A DNA stretch of 64,000 nt from Hydrogenovibrio sp. JE_KL2 (lineage in GTDB: Bacteria; Pseudomonadota; Gammaproteobacteria; Thiomicrospirales; Thiomicrospiraceae). Position 1 is the first letter of the stretch; every line of letters starts with the position of its first letter. Below, piece after piece: positions 46,971-56,405 of this stretch. A program made the translations under genes and the position numbers. The notes beneath the pieces were generated by a model. That model searched no databases. It was not told the origin of the DNA and worked only from the letters and a program-made list of their open reading frames with translations. Where the stretch lies: positions 186,001 through 250,000 of the forward strand of contig NZ_WBJR01000005.1 in NCBI RefSeq assembly GCF_009296185.1, given 5' to 3'.

Positions 46971-47666
46971 TTAAGGCTTCGGTTGAATAAGGGTGTTCAC
47001 CAGTTCATGGCTTAGCGTGTTCGGCTCTCGATTCACCGAGTAGGGGCTGTAGAATACCGGACTTTCGATTAGCGATTCAATACCTTGGGTAAATCGATCC
47101 GTTGGGTGTAAATGATTGATGATGACCGCGGCAGTGGTTAACCCTCTGTTAGATATTGCTTCTAGGGTCAGTAAGGCGTGATTGATGCAGCCCAAACGAT
47201 CACCAACGACCAGAATCACTGGGTAACCAAGTTTGACTGCTAAATCAGCGTTCAAGCCGTCTGTAGCTAAGGGTGAGTAGAAACCTCCGGCACCTTCCAC
47301 AAAAACCATTTCATCTGCATTGCCAGTTTGGCAGTTCTGAGCCAAATCATCAGTCGTCAAAAGGGTGTTATTCAGTTTCATTGCCAGTTTGGGAGAAACA
47401 GGTTGTTCAAAAAGGAAAGGGCAGACTTGCTCTAGGCTGTTGCTCGTTTTAAAGGCTGAGTGGAGGAAAACGGCATCCTCGGATTCAAGGCTTCCATCCG
47501 GTTTGACAATGCAACCAGAAGCGACAGGTTTGCGTGGTGTGGCGCGAATGCCATGGGTGAAAAGGGTGTGTCCAATCGAACCGGTTACAAAGGTTTTTCC
47601 AATTTCGGTATCGGTGCCCGTAATGAAAAAGCCTTTGTTATTTGTAGGGTTGATTGTTTTGCTCAT
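46971..47666 (-). CDS. bioD: Dethiobiotin synthetase
   Basis: The 231-residue protein has the P-loop FITGTDTEIGKTFVTG, the substrate Lys in RKPVASGC, and VFVEGAGGFYSPL. It closes the ureido ring of dethiobiotin using CO2 and ATP. The bio genes are scattered here: bioA is at 60478 and no bioB or bioF is in the window. The dispersed repeat at 47689 lies between it and purC. Confidence 0.92.
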   Translation of the reverse strand: MSKTINPTNNKGFFITGTDTEIGKTFVTGSIGHTLFTHGIRATPRKPVASGCIVKPDGSLESEDAVFLHSAFKTSNSLEQVCPFLFEQPVSPKLAMKLNNTLLTTDDLAQNCQTGNADEMVFVEGAGGFYSPLATDGLNADLAVKLGYPVILVVGDRLGCINHALLTLEAISNRGLTTAAVIINHLHPTDRFTQGIESLIESPVFYSPYSVNREPNTLSHELVNTLIQPKP

Positions 47667-47688
47667 GAGTTTGTCAGTTAAGCCTTTA

Positions 47689-47707
47689 CCCCAACCTGGT
47701 AGATTTT
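47689..47707 (-). repeat. Short dispersed repeat copy
   Basis: CCCCAACCTGGTAGATTTT on the plus strand, between purC (stop 5 bp away) and bioD (start 22 bp away). It has the A form (AAAATCTACC) of the consensus when read on the coding strand. Confidence 0.85.
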
Positions 47708-47712
47708 TGCAA

Positions 47713-48600
47713 TTACAGGTTTTCCATCAAGCGAGATTGAGCTTCTTGATATTTTTGCAGTGTCATATCAACGATTTCTTCTGGAAGTTCTGGGCCGGGT
47801 GCGGTTTTGTTCCAGTCCAGTGATTCCAAGTAATCGCGAATGTACTGTTTATCGAAGCTGTCAGGGTTTTTCCCGACCTGGTAAGTCTTGGCTGGCCAGA
47901 AGCGAGAGCTGTCTGGCGTCAGTGCTTCATCAATCAAGTGGATGACGCCATTTTCATCTTCACCAAACTCGAACTTAGTATCGGCAATGATGATGCCGCG
48001 TTCGGCCGCAAATTCTGAAGCCATTTTGTAAAGTGCTAGACTGTATTCCTTAACCTTCTGTGCGCGTTCTTCACCCATCAGTTTGACCACTTCTTCAAAA
48101 GAGATGTTTTCATCATGCTCGCCAACAGCGGCTTTGGTGGATGGTGTGAAAAGTGGTTCAGGTAGCTGTTCCGCCTTTTTAAGCCCTTCCGGCAGAGGAA
48201 TGCCACAGACAGTTTGCGTTTTCTTGTACTCTTTCCAGCCTGAACCTACTAAGTAACCGCGAACGATGGCTTCAACCAGTAGCGGCTTAAGCTTCTTAAC
48301 AATCATGCCTCTGTCTTGGATCTGTTCAAGCTCTTCAGGAGTAAGGACATCTGCAACGGTAATGTCATCTGCCAGTTGGTTGGGTAGAATGTCGGCGGCC
48401 TTTTTCATCCAGAAAACCGCGGTGTCTGTCAGTATGCGCCCTTTGCCAGGGATGGGGGTTGGTAACACTACATCAAAGGCAGAAATGCGGTCTGTGGTGA
48501 CAATCAATAGGTGTTTGTCATCAACATCATAAAGATCGCGCACTTTCCCTTTGTTGATTAAAGGAAGGCTGGTTAGGTTTGATTCGTACAGAGGTTTCAT
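47713..48600 (-). CDS. purC: Phosphoribosylaminoimidazole-succinocarboxamide synthase
   Basis: The 295-residue protein shows KGKVRDLYDVDDKHLLIVTTDRISAFDVVLP, the central VEAIVRGYLVGSGWKEY and IIADTKFEFGEDENG, as in SAICAR synthase. It is the longer form (about 295 residues) rather than the about 237-residue E. coli type. It ligates aspartate to CAIR in purine synthesis. Its ATG overlaps the psiE-like stop in ATGA, so the two genes are translationally coupled. Confidence 0.93.
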   Translation of the reverse strand: MKPLYESNLTSLPLINKGKVRDLYDVDDKHLLIVTTDRISAFDVVLPTPIPGKGRILTDTAVFWMKKAADILPNQLADDITVADVLTPEELEQIQDRGMIVKKLKPLLVEAIVRGYLVGSGWKEYKKTQTVCGIPLPEGLKKAEQLPEPLFTPSTKAAVGEHDENISFEEVVKLMGEERAQKVKEYSLALYKMASEFAAERGIIIADTKFEFGEDENGVIHLIDEALTPDSSRFWPAKTYQVGKNPDSFDKQYIRDYLESLDWNKTAPGPELPEEIVDMTLQKYQEAQSRLMENL

Positions 48601-49058
48601 TTGTCGGATTCCTGCTGAATGTCCTTGGACTTTTCGTTGTTCATAAGGCTTCGTTCTAAATTGTTACGATCATCGTAAGGCAGTTTCAAATGACCATAGC
48701 GAATAATTAAGACGGTGGCAGCAATCATCACCATGGTCACTGAAATCGCAATGATTTGCATGCTGTCCAGATTTTTCATGTCTAGGATAAGGTAGCGCGC
48801 TAAAGCGATGATGGCAATGTAGAGTGGAAAACGAATCGGTAATTTACCTGAATCAAGATAGATGGCGACCATTGCCAGCACCTCAAGATAGAGGAACATC
48901 AAGAGTAAGTCTGCCAGTGTGACCTTCATGGCTTTGAACATGCTGATCACTTCTGTCGCACCTGCGACAACGGTCGCGATGGCGATAATGATTAGACCAA
49001 TGACTTCTGTCATACGGATGGATCGCTTGACGGTTCTTAGACCTGGGTAGTGTTCCAT
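48597..49058 (-). CDS. PsiE-like membrane protein
   Basis: The 153-residue protein has four hydrophobic helices and the PsiE family pattern: LLLMFLYLEVLAMVAIYLDSGKLPIRFPLYIAIIALAR. E. coli PsiE is induced by phosphate starvation; the function is unknown. Here it is coupled to purC by an ATGA overlap, a link for which I see no known reason. A GAGAAG ribosome site precedes the ATG. Confidence 0.82.
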   Translation of the reverse strand: MEHYPGLRTVKRSIRMTEVIGLIIIAIATVVAGATEVISMFKAMKVTLADLLLMFLYLEVLAMVAIYLDSGKLPIRFPLYIAIIALARYLILDMKNLDSMQIIAISVTMVMIAATVLIIRYGHLKLPYDDRNNLERSLMNNEKSKDIQQESDK

Positions 49059-49274
49059 TTGCTTCTCATAGCTCCTAAAAATTTTTCGCTTATTATCACA
49101 AATTTGGAAAGGAATCGGGTGGTTTTTCTGAATCAGAATCTTTTATATCGCATAAGTCTAAAATACCTAGATGAAACTTATGCGAAACGGGCATGAAATC
49201 ATGGTTAATTTTGATCGTCTCTGCTAAAATTAGCTCAATTTTTTAACAAGTTTAGAATGCTAAGGATATAAATC

Positions 49275-49979
49275 ATGGCTAAAAAAGAAAACTGGATTGC
49301 GCCTTCCATTTTGTCAGCTGACTTTGCGCAATTAGGTAAAGATGTAAAAGACGTTATTGCTGCGGGTGCGGATGTTGTTCATTTTGACGTAATGGATAAC
49401 CATTATGTTCCTAACTTGACGATTGGACCTTTGGTTTGTGAGTCATTGAAAAACTTCATGGTTCGCGAAGACGTTAAAGCGCCAATCGATGTGCATTTGA
49501 TGGTAAAGCCAGTCGATCAAATGATCGGTGACTTCGCGAATGCCGGTGCGGATTATATTACGTTCCATCCAGAAGCTTCTGAACACATTGATCGTTCTTT
49601 GCAATTGATTAAAGGCGCTGGCTGTAAAGCAGGTTTGGTATTTAACCCCGCAACCTCTTTGAGCTACCTTGAGCACGTTTTGGATAAGATTGATATGATT
49701 TTGATCATGTCTGTTAACCCTGGTTTCGGTGGTCAAGCATTCATTCCTCAAGCACTAGAGAAATTGAAAGCTGCTCGTAAGATGATTGACGAGTCAGGTC
49801 GTGATATCCGCCTTGAAATCGATGGTGGTGTTAAAGTAGAAAACATTGCTGAAGTGGCAGCGGCTGGTTGCGATACATTCGTATCTGGTTCAGGTATTTT
49901 CGGTAAGGCGAATGCTTCTGATGCGAACCGTTATGACACGGTTATCAAGCAAATGCGTGAAGAGCTAGCGAAAGCTTAA
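49275..49979 (+). CDS. rpe: Ribulose-phosphate 3-epimerase
   Basis: The 234-residue protein shows [15 protein letters not shown], the metal-site [17 protein letters not shown] and VHLMV, and [12 protein letters not shown]. It converts xylulose 5-phosphate to ribulose 5-phosphate and is a Calvin-cycle enzyme. Codon use is biased to highly expressed codons. AAGGA precedes the ATG. Gene order rpe-gph-trpE is common in autotrophic proteobacteria (cbbE-cbbZ). Confidence 0.96.
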   Translation: MAKKENWIAPSILSADFAQLGKDVKDVIAAGADVVHFDVMDNHYVPNLTIGPLVCESLKNFMVREDVKAPIDVHLMVKPVDQMIGDFANAGADYITFHPEASEHIDRSLQLIKGAGCKAGLVFNPATSLSYLEHVLDKIDMILIMSVNPGFGGQAFIPQALEKLKAARKMIDESGRDIRLEIDGGVKVENIAEVAAAGCDTFVSGSGIFGKANASDANRYDTVIKQMREELAKA

Positions 49980-50008
49980 TTTTTAAAACGCATTCACTAA
50001 GCATTGTG

Positions 50009-50057
50009 CCCCTTCGTCATGAAGGGGTTGTTGATACGCCAGCCTTGCTGGCGTTTT
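50009..50057 (+). terminator. Two hairpins after rpe
   Basis: CCCCTTC and GAAGGGG (50009-50027) form one hairpin. CGCCAGC and GCTGGCG (50037-50053) followed by TTTTT form the actual terminator-like one. They may reduce read-through from rpe into gph. Confidence 0.75.
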
Positions 50058-50175
50058 TGCCATTAAAAACTATAAAGAATTTGCAAGGCAGAAAACTCTG
50101 CCAACTGATTTGCTTACAGAGAAGAAGCACTCATAAGAGGTAGGTTGCAAACCTAACGAATAATTGGAAAACAAG

Positions 50176-50862
50176 ATGTCGATTGAAAAAATTAAACCAG
50201 GATTTGTGTTGATTGATTTGGACGGGACGTTGATTGACAGCATACCGGATTTGGCCTACTGTGTTGATGAGATGATGAAGCAACTGGGTATGCCGGTTCG
50301 CGGCGAAGAGGCAGTGAGAGACTGGGTTGGTAACGGCGTTCAACGTTTGACCGAACGTGCATTGATTAACTCTGTCGATGGAATGCCGGATCAGGAATTG
50401 ATGGACAAAGCCTATCCGATTTTCTTGGAATTGTACAAACACAATACTTCGCAACGCTCTTGCGTCTATGATGGCGTTGTGGATGGTATCAAGTGGATGA
50501 AAGCGCAGGGCTATCGAGTCGCTTGCGTGACCAATAAAGCTGAAGCTTTCACGATTCCGCTATTGAAAGATAAAGGTCTTTTTGACTTCTTTGAAGTGGT
50601 GGTTTCCGGTGATACTTGTGCCGAGAAAAAACCGCACCCAATGCCGTTGCTATATGCTGCAGAGCAGTTGGGTGTAGAACCTGAAAATGCTTTGATGATT
50701 GGGGATTCTCAGTCAGACGTCAAAGCAGCAAGAGCAGCAGGATTCCATATTTTCTGTATGACTTACGGGTACAATCATGGTGAAGACATCCGTAACTATC
50801 ACCCAGATGCAGTCATGGATTCCTTCATGGAATTGCCGAACTACTTAGAAGCGGCAAATTGA
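50176..50862 (+). CDS. gph: Phosphoglycolate phosphatase
   Basis: The protein of 228 residues is a HAD hydrolase with LIDLDGTLIDSIPDLA (nucleophile Asp), VTNKAEA (motif II), KKPHPMPL (motif III Lys) and MIGDSQSDVKAA (motif IV). It removes phosphate from 2-phosphoglycolate, the product of RuBisCO oxygenation, so it is the cbbZ partner of rpe. ATG 50176 lies 7 nt after GGA and is preferred to a TTG four codons upstream. Confidence 0.93.
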   Translation: MSIEKIKPGFVLIDLDGTLIDSIPDLAYCVDEMMKQLGMPVRGEEAVRDWVGNGVQRLTERALINSVDGMPDQELMDKAYPIFLELYKHNTSQRSCVYDGVVDGIKWMKAQGYRVACVTNKAEAFTIPLLKDKGLFDFFEVVVSGDTCAEKKPHPMPLLYAAEQLGVEPENALMIGDSQSDVKAARAAGFHIFCMTYGYNHGEDIRNYHPDAVMDSFMELPNYLEAAN

Positions 50863-50893
50863 TTCAAAATTAACTAAAGGAAGCTTGTTAGAT

Positions 50894-51019
50894 ATGTCTT
50901 TTATCAAATCGTTTTTCATTGTTGTGACGAAACCCCTATGGTGCTCAGTACAGGGTTTGTGGCAACTTTGGCGATTGAAAAGATATGAAAGACAGCAAAC
51001 AAACATCCGAAAAAGTTAA
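50894..51019 (+). CDS. Candidate 41-residue small protein
   Basis: An ATG 10 nt after an AAAGGAAG ribosome site opens a 41-codon frame between gph and trpE. The protein has a hydrophobic N-terminus (MSFIKSFFIVVTKPLW), a Trp-rich middle (GLWQLWRLKRY) and a strongly basic tail ending RKS. This suggests a membrane-associated amphipathic peptide. The frame ends 17 bp before trpE. It contains three Trp codons, but there is no terminator after it, so a classic trp leader attenuator is not supported. No known family. Confidence 0.45.
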   Translation: MSFIKSFFIVVTKPLWCSVQGLWQLWRLKRYERQQTNIRKS

Positions 51020-51035
51020 TTGAGAGATCAACAAA

Positions 51036-52541
51036 ATGAGCAATCCACATTTTAGCCGATTGGCTAACCAAGGCTACAAAACCACTCCGGTCATGCATAC
51101 CATGCTGTCCGATTATGAAACTCCATTGAGCGTTTACCATAAGGTCGCCAACCAGCCGCAAAGCTACTTGTTTGAATCGGTACAGGGTGGCGACAAATGG
51201 GGGCGTTATTCGATTATCGGTTTGCCATGTTCCAAGCGCCTTATCGTGAAAGGTCAGCAGATCACACTGATGGATGGGGATACGGTGCTTGAGCAGCAAG
51301 TTTCCGATGACCCGCTGGCTTGGATTGAAGCTTTCCAAAACCGTTTCAAGGTGTACCCGGAAGCAGGCATGCCGGCATTCAGTGGTGGGTTAGTCGGTTA
51401 CTTCGGTTATGACGCTGTGCGTTATATGGAAAAACGTCTTCAAAACTCCGTGCCCGCGCGTGATGACATCGGTGCACCGGACATCGTGTTGTTGGTTTCT
51501 GAAGAAGTCGTGGTGTTCGACAATCTAAGCGGACAGTTACATATCATTGTGCATGCCGATTTGTCGCTGTCGGATGCAGAAGCCAAAGCACAAAGCCGCA
51601 TCTCGGCCATTGCCGATCAAATCCGCACTGCCATGCCGGTACCGAGTGAACCTGAACCTTCTGAGCTGTTGGGCGAGCAGGATTTTCATTCCAGTTTTGG
51701 TGAGGAAGCATTCAAGCAAGCGGTTGCGCGCATTAAAGAATACATCTTGGCGGGTGATGCGATGCAGATTGTGATCTCGCAGCAAATGTCGGTGGATTTC
51801 GAGCACGAGCCAATGGACTTGTATCGCGCATTACGTCACCTGAATCCATCGCCTTACATGTTCTTTGTTGATTTGGGTGAGTTGCAAATTGTCGGTTCAT
51901 CGCCTGAAATTCTGGTGCGTCTGGAAGACAAAAAAGTAACAGTTCGCCCGATTGCCGGTACACGCCGTCGAGGTACGACACCGGAAAGAGACAAGGCGTT
52001 GGAAGAAGACTTATTGTCAGATCCTAAAGAGATTGCCGAGCATTTGATGCTGATTGACTTGGGACGTAATGACGTCGGCCGTATCGCGCAGGTCGGAAGT
52101 GTCGAGTTGACAGAAAAAATGGTCGTTGAACGCTATTCGCATGTGATGCACATCGTCTCAAATGTAAATGGTGATTTGAAGCCGGGAATGAGCCCGATGG
52201 ATGTGTTGCGTGCCACTTTCCCAGCAGGAACGGTCTCAGGCGCGCCGAAAATTCGTGCAATGGAAATCATTGATGAACTGGAACCAGTCAAGCGTGGGAT
52301 TTATGCCGGCGCAGTCGGTTATCTTGGATGGCACGGTAATATGGATACCGCCATCGCGATCCGTACGGCTGTGATTAAAGATAAGAAATTGTTCGTGCAG
52401 GCGGGTGCTGGTGTTGTGGCTGACTCTGTGCCTCAGTCAGAGTGGGATGAAACCATGAACAAGGGACGTGCGGTATTTAAAGCCGTCGAGTTTGTTCAAA
52501 ATGGTTTGAAAGCCGTAAATCCTGATGCTGGGCATCGCTAG
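51036..52541 (+). CDS. trpE: Anthranilate synthase component I
   Basis: The 501-residue protein belongs to the chorismate-binding family. The catalytic C-terminal domain shows GDAMQIVISQQMSV, PSPYMFFVDLGELQIVGSSPEILVR, PIAGTRRRG, AEHLMLIDLGRNDVGR and FPAGTVSGAPKIRAMEII. An N-terminal domain contains the usual Trp-feedback site region. It makes anthranilate from chorismate with ammonia from TrpG. It starts a trpE-G-D-C run directly after gph, a known link between Calvin and trp genes in autotrophs. Confidence 0.95.
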   Translation: MSNPHFSRLANQGYKTTPVMHTMLSDYETPLSVYHKVANQPQSYLFESVQGGDKWGRYSIIGLPCSKRLIVKGQQITLMDGDTVLEQQVSDDPLAWIEAFQNRFKVYPEAGMPAFSGGLVGYFGYDAVRYMEKRLQNSVPARDDIGAPDIVLLVSEEVVVFDNLSGQLHIIVHADLSLSDAEAKAQSRISAIADQIRTAMPVPSEPEPSELLGEQDFHSSFGEEAFKQAVARIKEYILAGDAMQIVISQQMSVDFEHEPMDLYRALRHLNPSPYMFFVDLGELQIVGSSPEILVRLEDKKVTVRPIAGTRRRGTTPERDKALEEDLLSDPKEIAEHLMLIDLGRNDVGRIAQVGSVELTEKMVVERYSHVMHIVSNVNGDLKPGMSPMDVLRATFPAGTVSGAPKIRAMEIIDELEPVKRGIYAGAVGYLGWHGNMDTAIAIRTAVIKDKKLFVQAGAGVVADSVPQSEWDETMNKGRAVFKAVEFVQNGLKAVNPDAGHR

Positions 52542-52560
52542 TTAGCCGGAGAAAAAAATT

Positions 52561-53154
52561 ATGTTATTGATGATTGATAATTACGATTCCTTCACCTACA
52601 ACCTGGTGCAGTATTTCGGTGAGTTGGGTCAGCAGGTTGAAGTGTATCGCAACGATCAGATTGATTTGCAAACCATCGAAAACCTTAACCCGGATTATCT
52701 GGTGATTTCTCCTGGGCCCTGTACGCCGACTGAAGCGGGCATTTCGGTGGAAGCCATTCACCACTTTGCCGGTAAAGTGCCGATTTTAGGGGTTTGCCTT
52801 GGGCATCAATCCATCGGTCAGGCATTTGGTGGAAATATCATTCGCGCCAAGCATGTCATGCACGGTAAGACGTCACCGGTTTATCACCATAATGTTGGCT
52901 GCTTTACCGGGTTACCGAACCCAGTGCAAACAACACGTTACCATTCATTGGTTATTGAACAGAGCACTTTGCCAGATTGTCTTGAAGTCACCGCTTGGAC
53001 GCAGGATGAAGACGGTCATTTTGATGAGATCATGGGCGTTCGTCACAAAACCCTGTCGATTGAAGGAGTGCAATTCCATCCTGAATCGATTTTGACCGAG
53101 GAAGGTCATGCCATGCTGAAAAATTTCTTAGAACAAAAAAACGGGCAAAAGTAG
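52561..53154 (+). CDS. trpG: Anthranilate synthase component II (glutamine amidotransferase)
   Basis: The 197-residue class I amidotransferase starts [23 protein letters not shown] and has the catalytic Cys79 in [15 protein letters not shown], and the His-Glu pair in GVQFHPESI. It supplies ammonia to TrpE. It may also serve PabB (TrpG/PabA dual use), since such proteins look alike. It is 19 bp after trpE and 11 bp before the trpD ATG. Confidence 0.93.
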   Translation: MLLMIDNYDSFTYNLVQYFGELGQQVEVYRNDQIDLQTIENLNPDYLVISPGPCTPTEAGISVEAIHHFAGKVPILGVCLGHQSIGQAFGGNIIRAKHVMHGKTSPVYHHNVGCFTGLPNPVQTTRYHSLVIEQSTLPDCLEVTAWTQDEDGHFDEIMGVRHKTLSIEGVQFHPESILTEEGHAMLKNFLEQKNGQK

Positions 53155-53165
53155 AGGTGGCTTCA

Positions 53166-54188
53166 ATGAATGTGAAAGACGTGCTGAATCAATTATTGGA
53201 TCGTAGAGACCTCACTTCCGAACAAATGGAAATGGTGATGAATGCGTTGATGTCCGGTGAAACGACAGATGCGCAAACCGCTGCCATCCTGATTGCCCTG
53301 AGAGTCAAAGGCGAAACCGTGGAAGAAATGACTGCCGCCGCTAAAGTCATGCGCGGTCTTTCTACTAAAGTCGAGATTGAAGACAATGAACACCTGTTGG
53401 ATACCTGTGGCACTGGCGGTGACGGCATCAATGCATTCAATGTGTCTACCGCATCAGCGTTTGTTGCGGCAACGGCTGGCGTGAAGGTTGCCAAGCATGG
53501 TGGTCGTAGCAATGCAGGAAAATCCGGCAGTGCAGATGTGTTGGAAGCCGCAGGTGTCAACCTGGATTTAACCGCAGACCAAGTTGCGGAGTGTGTGAAA
53601 GAGTTGGGCATCGGTTTTATGTTCGCGCCAGCGCACCATTCTGCAATGAAGCATGTTGTGGGGGTTCGACGAGAGTTAGGTGTCAGGACCTTGTTTAATA
53701 TTCTTGGGCCTTTGGCTAATCCGGCAGCGGCACCAAACCAAGTTTTGGGTGTTTACAGTAAAGATTTGTTGATGCCGTTTGCAAAAGTATTGCAGGCGCT
53801 GGGTTCCAAGCATGTCATGGTCGTGCATGCTGAAGATGGCATGGATGAGATTTCTATTGCCAGTTTGACCCATGTGGTTGAGTTGAAAGACGGCGTGATT
53901 ACCGAGTGGACAATAGACCCTTATGATTACGACATGGATCATGCAGACTTATCAGAGTTGGCGATCGAATCAGCGCAAGAGAGTGTCAATATCATCACCG
54001 CAGTGTTTGCTAACGATGAAGGCGCTGCCAAAGACATCGTCTGTTTGAATGCCGGCGCAGGGATTTACACCGCAGGCATGGCGAAGGACTATGCAGAAGG
54101 GGTTTTGATTGCAAAACGCCTGATTACCGAAGGTAAGGTCATGCAAAAGTTTCATGCCTTTATCGAAAAAACCCAAACGTTCAAATAA
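53166..54188 (+). CDS. trpD: Anthranilate phosphoribosyltransferase
   Basis: The protein of 340 residues shows the PRPP-binding DTCGTGGDGINAFNVSTASAFVAA, KHGGRSNAGKSGSADVLEA and FNILGPLANPA. It joins anthranilate and PRPP. ATG 53166 lies about 8 nt after AGAGG and is preferred to GTG 53157, which overlaps that ribosome site. It follows trpG directly. A repeat copy lies between it and trpC. Confidence 0.95.
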   Translation: MNVKDVLNQLLDRRDLTSEQMEMVMNALMSGETTDAQTAAILIALRVKGETVEEMTAAAKVMRGLSTKVEIEDNEHLLDTCGTGGDGINAFNVSTASAFVAATAGVKVAKHGGRSNAGKSGSADVLEAAGVNLDLTADQVAECVKELGIGFMFAPAHHSAMKHVVGVRRELGVRTLFNILGPLANPAAAPNQVLGVYSKDLLMPFAKVLQALGSKHVMVVHAEDGMDEISIASLTHVVELKDGVITEWTIDPYDYDMDHADLSELAIESAQESVNIITAVFANDEGAAKDIVCLNAGAGIYTAGMAKDYAEGVLIAKRLITEGKVMQKFHAFIEKTQTFK

Positions 54189-54206
54189 TAATCTGCCATC
54201 GTAAAA

Positions 54207-54225
54207 CCCCAACCTGGCAGATTTT
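54207..54225 (-). repeat. Short dispersed repeat between trpD and trpC
   Basis: CCCCAACCTGGCAGATTTT on the plus strand, 18 bp after the trpD stop. An upstream AATCTGCCA (54190-54198) is a shorter inverted partner, so this copy can fold into a hairpin with TGGCAGATT followed by T residues, like a terminator inside the trp operon. Confidence 0.85.
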
Positions 54226-54254
54226 TAAGTCAAAATAACAAGAAGAGTTACGCA

Positions 54255-55058
54255 ATGAAAGCGCACCAGACCCCTGACATTCTAAAGAAAATCATTTTCC
54301 GCAAGTTGGAAGAAATCCAAGAAGGCTGTGAGAAAATTTCTCTGCGCGAGATGAAGCAAAAGGCGATGATGATGCCCCAAGCGAAAGGCTTTGCCGGTGC
54401 GTTACAGGCAAAGTTGGATCAAGGTAAATCAGCGGTGATTGCCGAAATCAAGAAAGCCTCTCCAAGCAAGGGCGTTCTACGTGACCCATTTGAGCCAGTG
54501 GAGATTGCCAAGAGCTATCAGGCGCATGGTGCCGCTTGTTTGTCTGTATTGACGGATAGAGACTTTTTTCAAGGGGGCAATGAATACTTACAAGCCGTGC
54601 GCGAAGCAGTTGATTTGCCGATTATCCGTAAAGACTTTATTGTCGATGATTATCAGGTTTACGAAGCCCGTGCGATTGGGGCTGATTGTATTCTGTTGAT
54701 TGCCGCCGCCATCGGTGATGCGCAAATGTACGAGTTGACGCAAACTGCCTTGCAACTGGGTATGGATGTGTTGGTTGAAGTGCATAACGAAGAAGAGATG
54801 GAGCGTGCGTTGCAGCTGCCTTTGCCGATGATTGGTATCAACAACCGCGACCTGCACACGTTTGATGTTTCTCTGGAAACCACGTTCAGAATGTTGGAAA
54901 TGATTCCAGATAACCGTATCGTCGTTACTGAGAGCGGAATCTTGGCACCTGGCGACGTCGCGCAAATGCGTGAGCACAACGTAAACAGTTTTCTTGTTGG
55001 GGAAGCGTTTATGCGCGCTGATAATCCTGGCGAGAAACTGGCTGAGTTATTTAAATAA
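54255..55058 (+). CDS. trpC: Indole-3-glycerol phosphate synthase
   Basis: The 267-residue protein is a stand-alone TrpC (no TrpF fusion), with [53 protein letters not shown] and [13 protein letters not shown]. It closes the indole ring. Length is typical. It is separated from trpD by 66 bp containing the repeat hairpin. Confidence 0.95.
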   Translation: MKAHQTPDILKKIIFRKLEEIQEGCEKISLREMKQKAMMMPQAKGFAGALQAKLDQGKSAVIAEIKKASPSKGVLRDPFEPVEIAKSYQAHGAACLSVLTDRDFFQGGNEYLQAVREAVDLPIIRKDFIVDDYQVYEARAIGADCILLIAAAIGDAQMYELTQTALQLGMDVLVEVHNEEEMERALQLPLPMIGINNRDLHTFDVSLETTFRMLEMIPDNRIVVTESGILAPGDVAQMREHNVNSFLVGEAFMRADNPGEKLAELFK

Positions 55059-55202
55059 TCGTCAAAAATTCCCTTGGTGGAGTGGTATCAGCCGCTTCAC
55101 CTTCAAATTCCTATCTTTAAAAATCTCTAGCAGTCTTTTTTTATTCTGTGTATCCTTTGAAAACGCTATGAAAGCGGTTTGCTATTGAAAAGGAGATAAC
55201 AG

Positions 55203-56405
55203 GTGTCTTATTTAAAAAATTTACCGAATAAAGATGGGTATTTTGGTGACTTTGGTGGTGCTTTTTTACCGCCGGAGCTGGTGCCGCATTTTGAAGAAAT
55301 CAACAAAGCCTACAGAGAGTTGGGGCGTTCGGCAGACTTTTTAAATGAGTTGAAATACATCCGTAAGCACTATCAAGGGCGTCCAACCCCTGTCTATTAT
55401 GCGCATAACCTGAGTAAGGAAGTCGGCGCACATATTTACTTGAAACGTGAAGATTTGAATCATTCTGGTGCGCATAAGTTGAACCACTGTATGGCGGAAG
55501 CATTGTTGGCAAAACACATGGGTAAAACCAAGTTGATTGCCGAAACCGGGGCAGGCCAGCATGGTGTTGCATTGGCAACTGCCGCAGCCTATTTCGGAAT
55601 GGAGTGTGAGATTCACATGGGCGAAATCGACATTGCCAAAGAAGCACCAAACGTGACGCGCATGAAACTATTGGGTGCAACGGTTGTACCTGTTGGTTTT
55701 GGTGGGCGTAGTTTGAAAGAAGCGGTTGATTCTGCGTTTCAATCTTATGTGCCTCAAGCCGATACTGCACTGTTTGCCATTGGGTCAGTTGTGGGGCCGC
55801 ATCCTTTCCCATTGATGGTGCGTGACTTTCAGTCGGTAGTAGGTTTTGAAGCACGTGAGCAGTATTTGGAAATGACAGGCGAGCTGCCGGATCATGTTGG
55901 CGCTTGTGTGGGTGGTGGCTCCAATTCCATGGGCTTGTTTGCCGGGTTTATGGACGATGAACAAGTCGTTAAGAACGGCGTTGAACCCCTTGGGCGAGGC
56001 ACGAAATTGGGTGAGCATTCTGCAACCATGACTTATGGTAAGCCGGGGATGATCCATGGTTTTAAATGCCTGTTGCTGGAAGATGAAGAAGGTAACCCTG
56101 CGCCAGTGCATTCAATTGCTTCTGGTTTGGATTATCCTGGCGTTGGACCTGAGCATTCATTCCTGAAAACAGCAGGTAAGGTGAACTATCATGCTGTGAC
56201 CGATGGCGAGACATTGGATGCATTCTATAAGCTGTCTCGTTTGGAAGGTATTATTCCGGCGCTGGAAAGCTCGCATGCCGTGGCTTGGGCAATGAAGCAC
56301 GCTAAAGAACAGCCAGGTTGCACGATGTTAATTAATCTGTCAGGCCGTGGTGATAAAGATATCGATTATGTTGTTGATAACTTTGGCACCGGCGAACCGA
56401 AATAA
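55203..56405 (+). CDS. trpB: Tryptophan synthase beta chain, divergent, without adjacent trpA
   Basis: The 400-residue PLP enzyme keeps the TrpB core: [15 protein letters not shown] with the PLP Lys92, [15 protein letters not shown] with the catalytic Glu114, [31 protein letters not shown] and LSGRGDKD. It differs from the usual protein near the active site (HKLNH where most have HKTNQ) and at the N-terminus (GGAFLPPEL where most have GGMYVP). No trpA or trpF is present. It may be an indole-using beta chain or a paralogue; a second, canonical trpFBA copy elsewhere is likely. GTG start after AAGGAG. Confidence 0.85.
   Translation: MSYLKNLPNKDGYFGDFGGAFLPPELVPHFEEINKAYRELGRSADFLNELKYIRKHYQGRPTPVYYAHNLSKEVGAHIYLKREDLNHSGAHKLNHCMAEALLAKHMGKTKLIAETGAGQHGVALATAAAYFGMECEIHMGEIDIAKEAPNVTRMKLLGATVVPVGFGGRSLKEAVDSAFQSYVPQADTALFAIGSVVGPHPFPLMVRDFQSVVGFEAREQYLEMTGELPDHVGACVGGGSNSMGLFAGFMDDEQVVKNGVEPLGRGTKLGEHSATMTYGKPGMIHGFKCLLLEDEEGNPAPVHSIASGLDYPGVGPEHSFLKTAGKVNYHAVTDGETLDAFYKLSRLEGIIPALESSHAVAWAMKHAKEQPGCTMLINLSGRGDKDIDYVVDNFGTGEPK

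Noticed and set aside
47875-47889. GACCTGGTAAGTC inside purC, similar to the repeat
   Set aside because: Only ACCTGGTA matches, and the protein there (YQVGKNP) is explained by purC conservation.
50894-51019. A trp leader peptide with attenuator before trpE
   Set aside because: Although the 41-codon frame contains three Trp codons, they are not adjacent, and no terminator and antiterminator hairpins follow it before trpE.
55300-55854. A 184-codon minus-strand frame inside trpB
   Set aside because: It is opposite to strongly conserved trpB codons and has a low-complexity Gln/His/Pro product; explained by codon structure.
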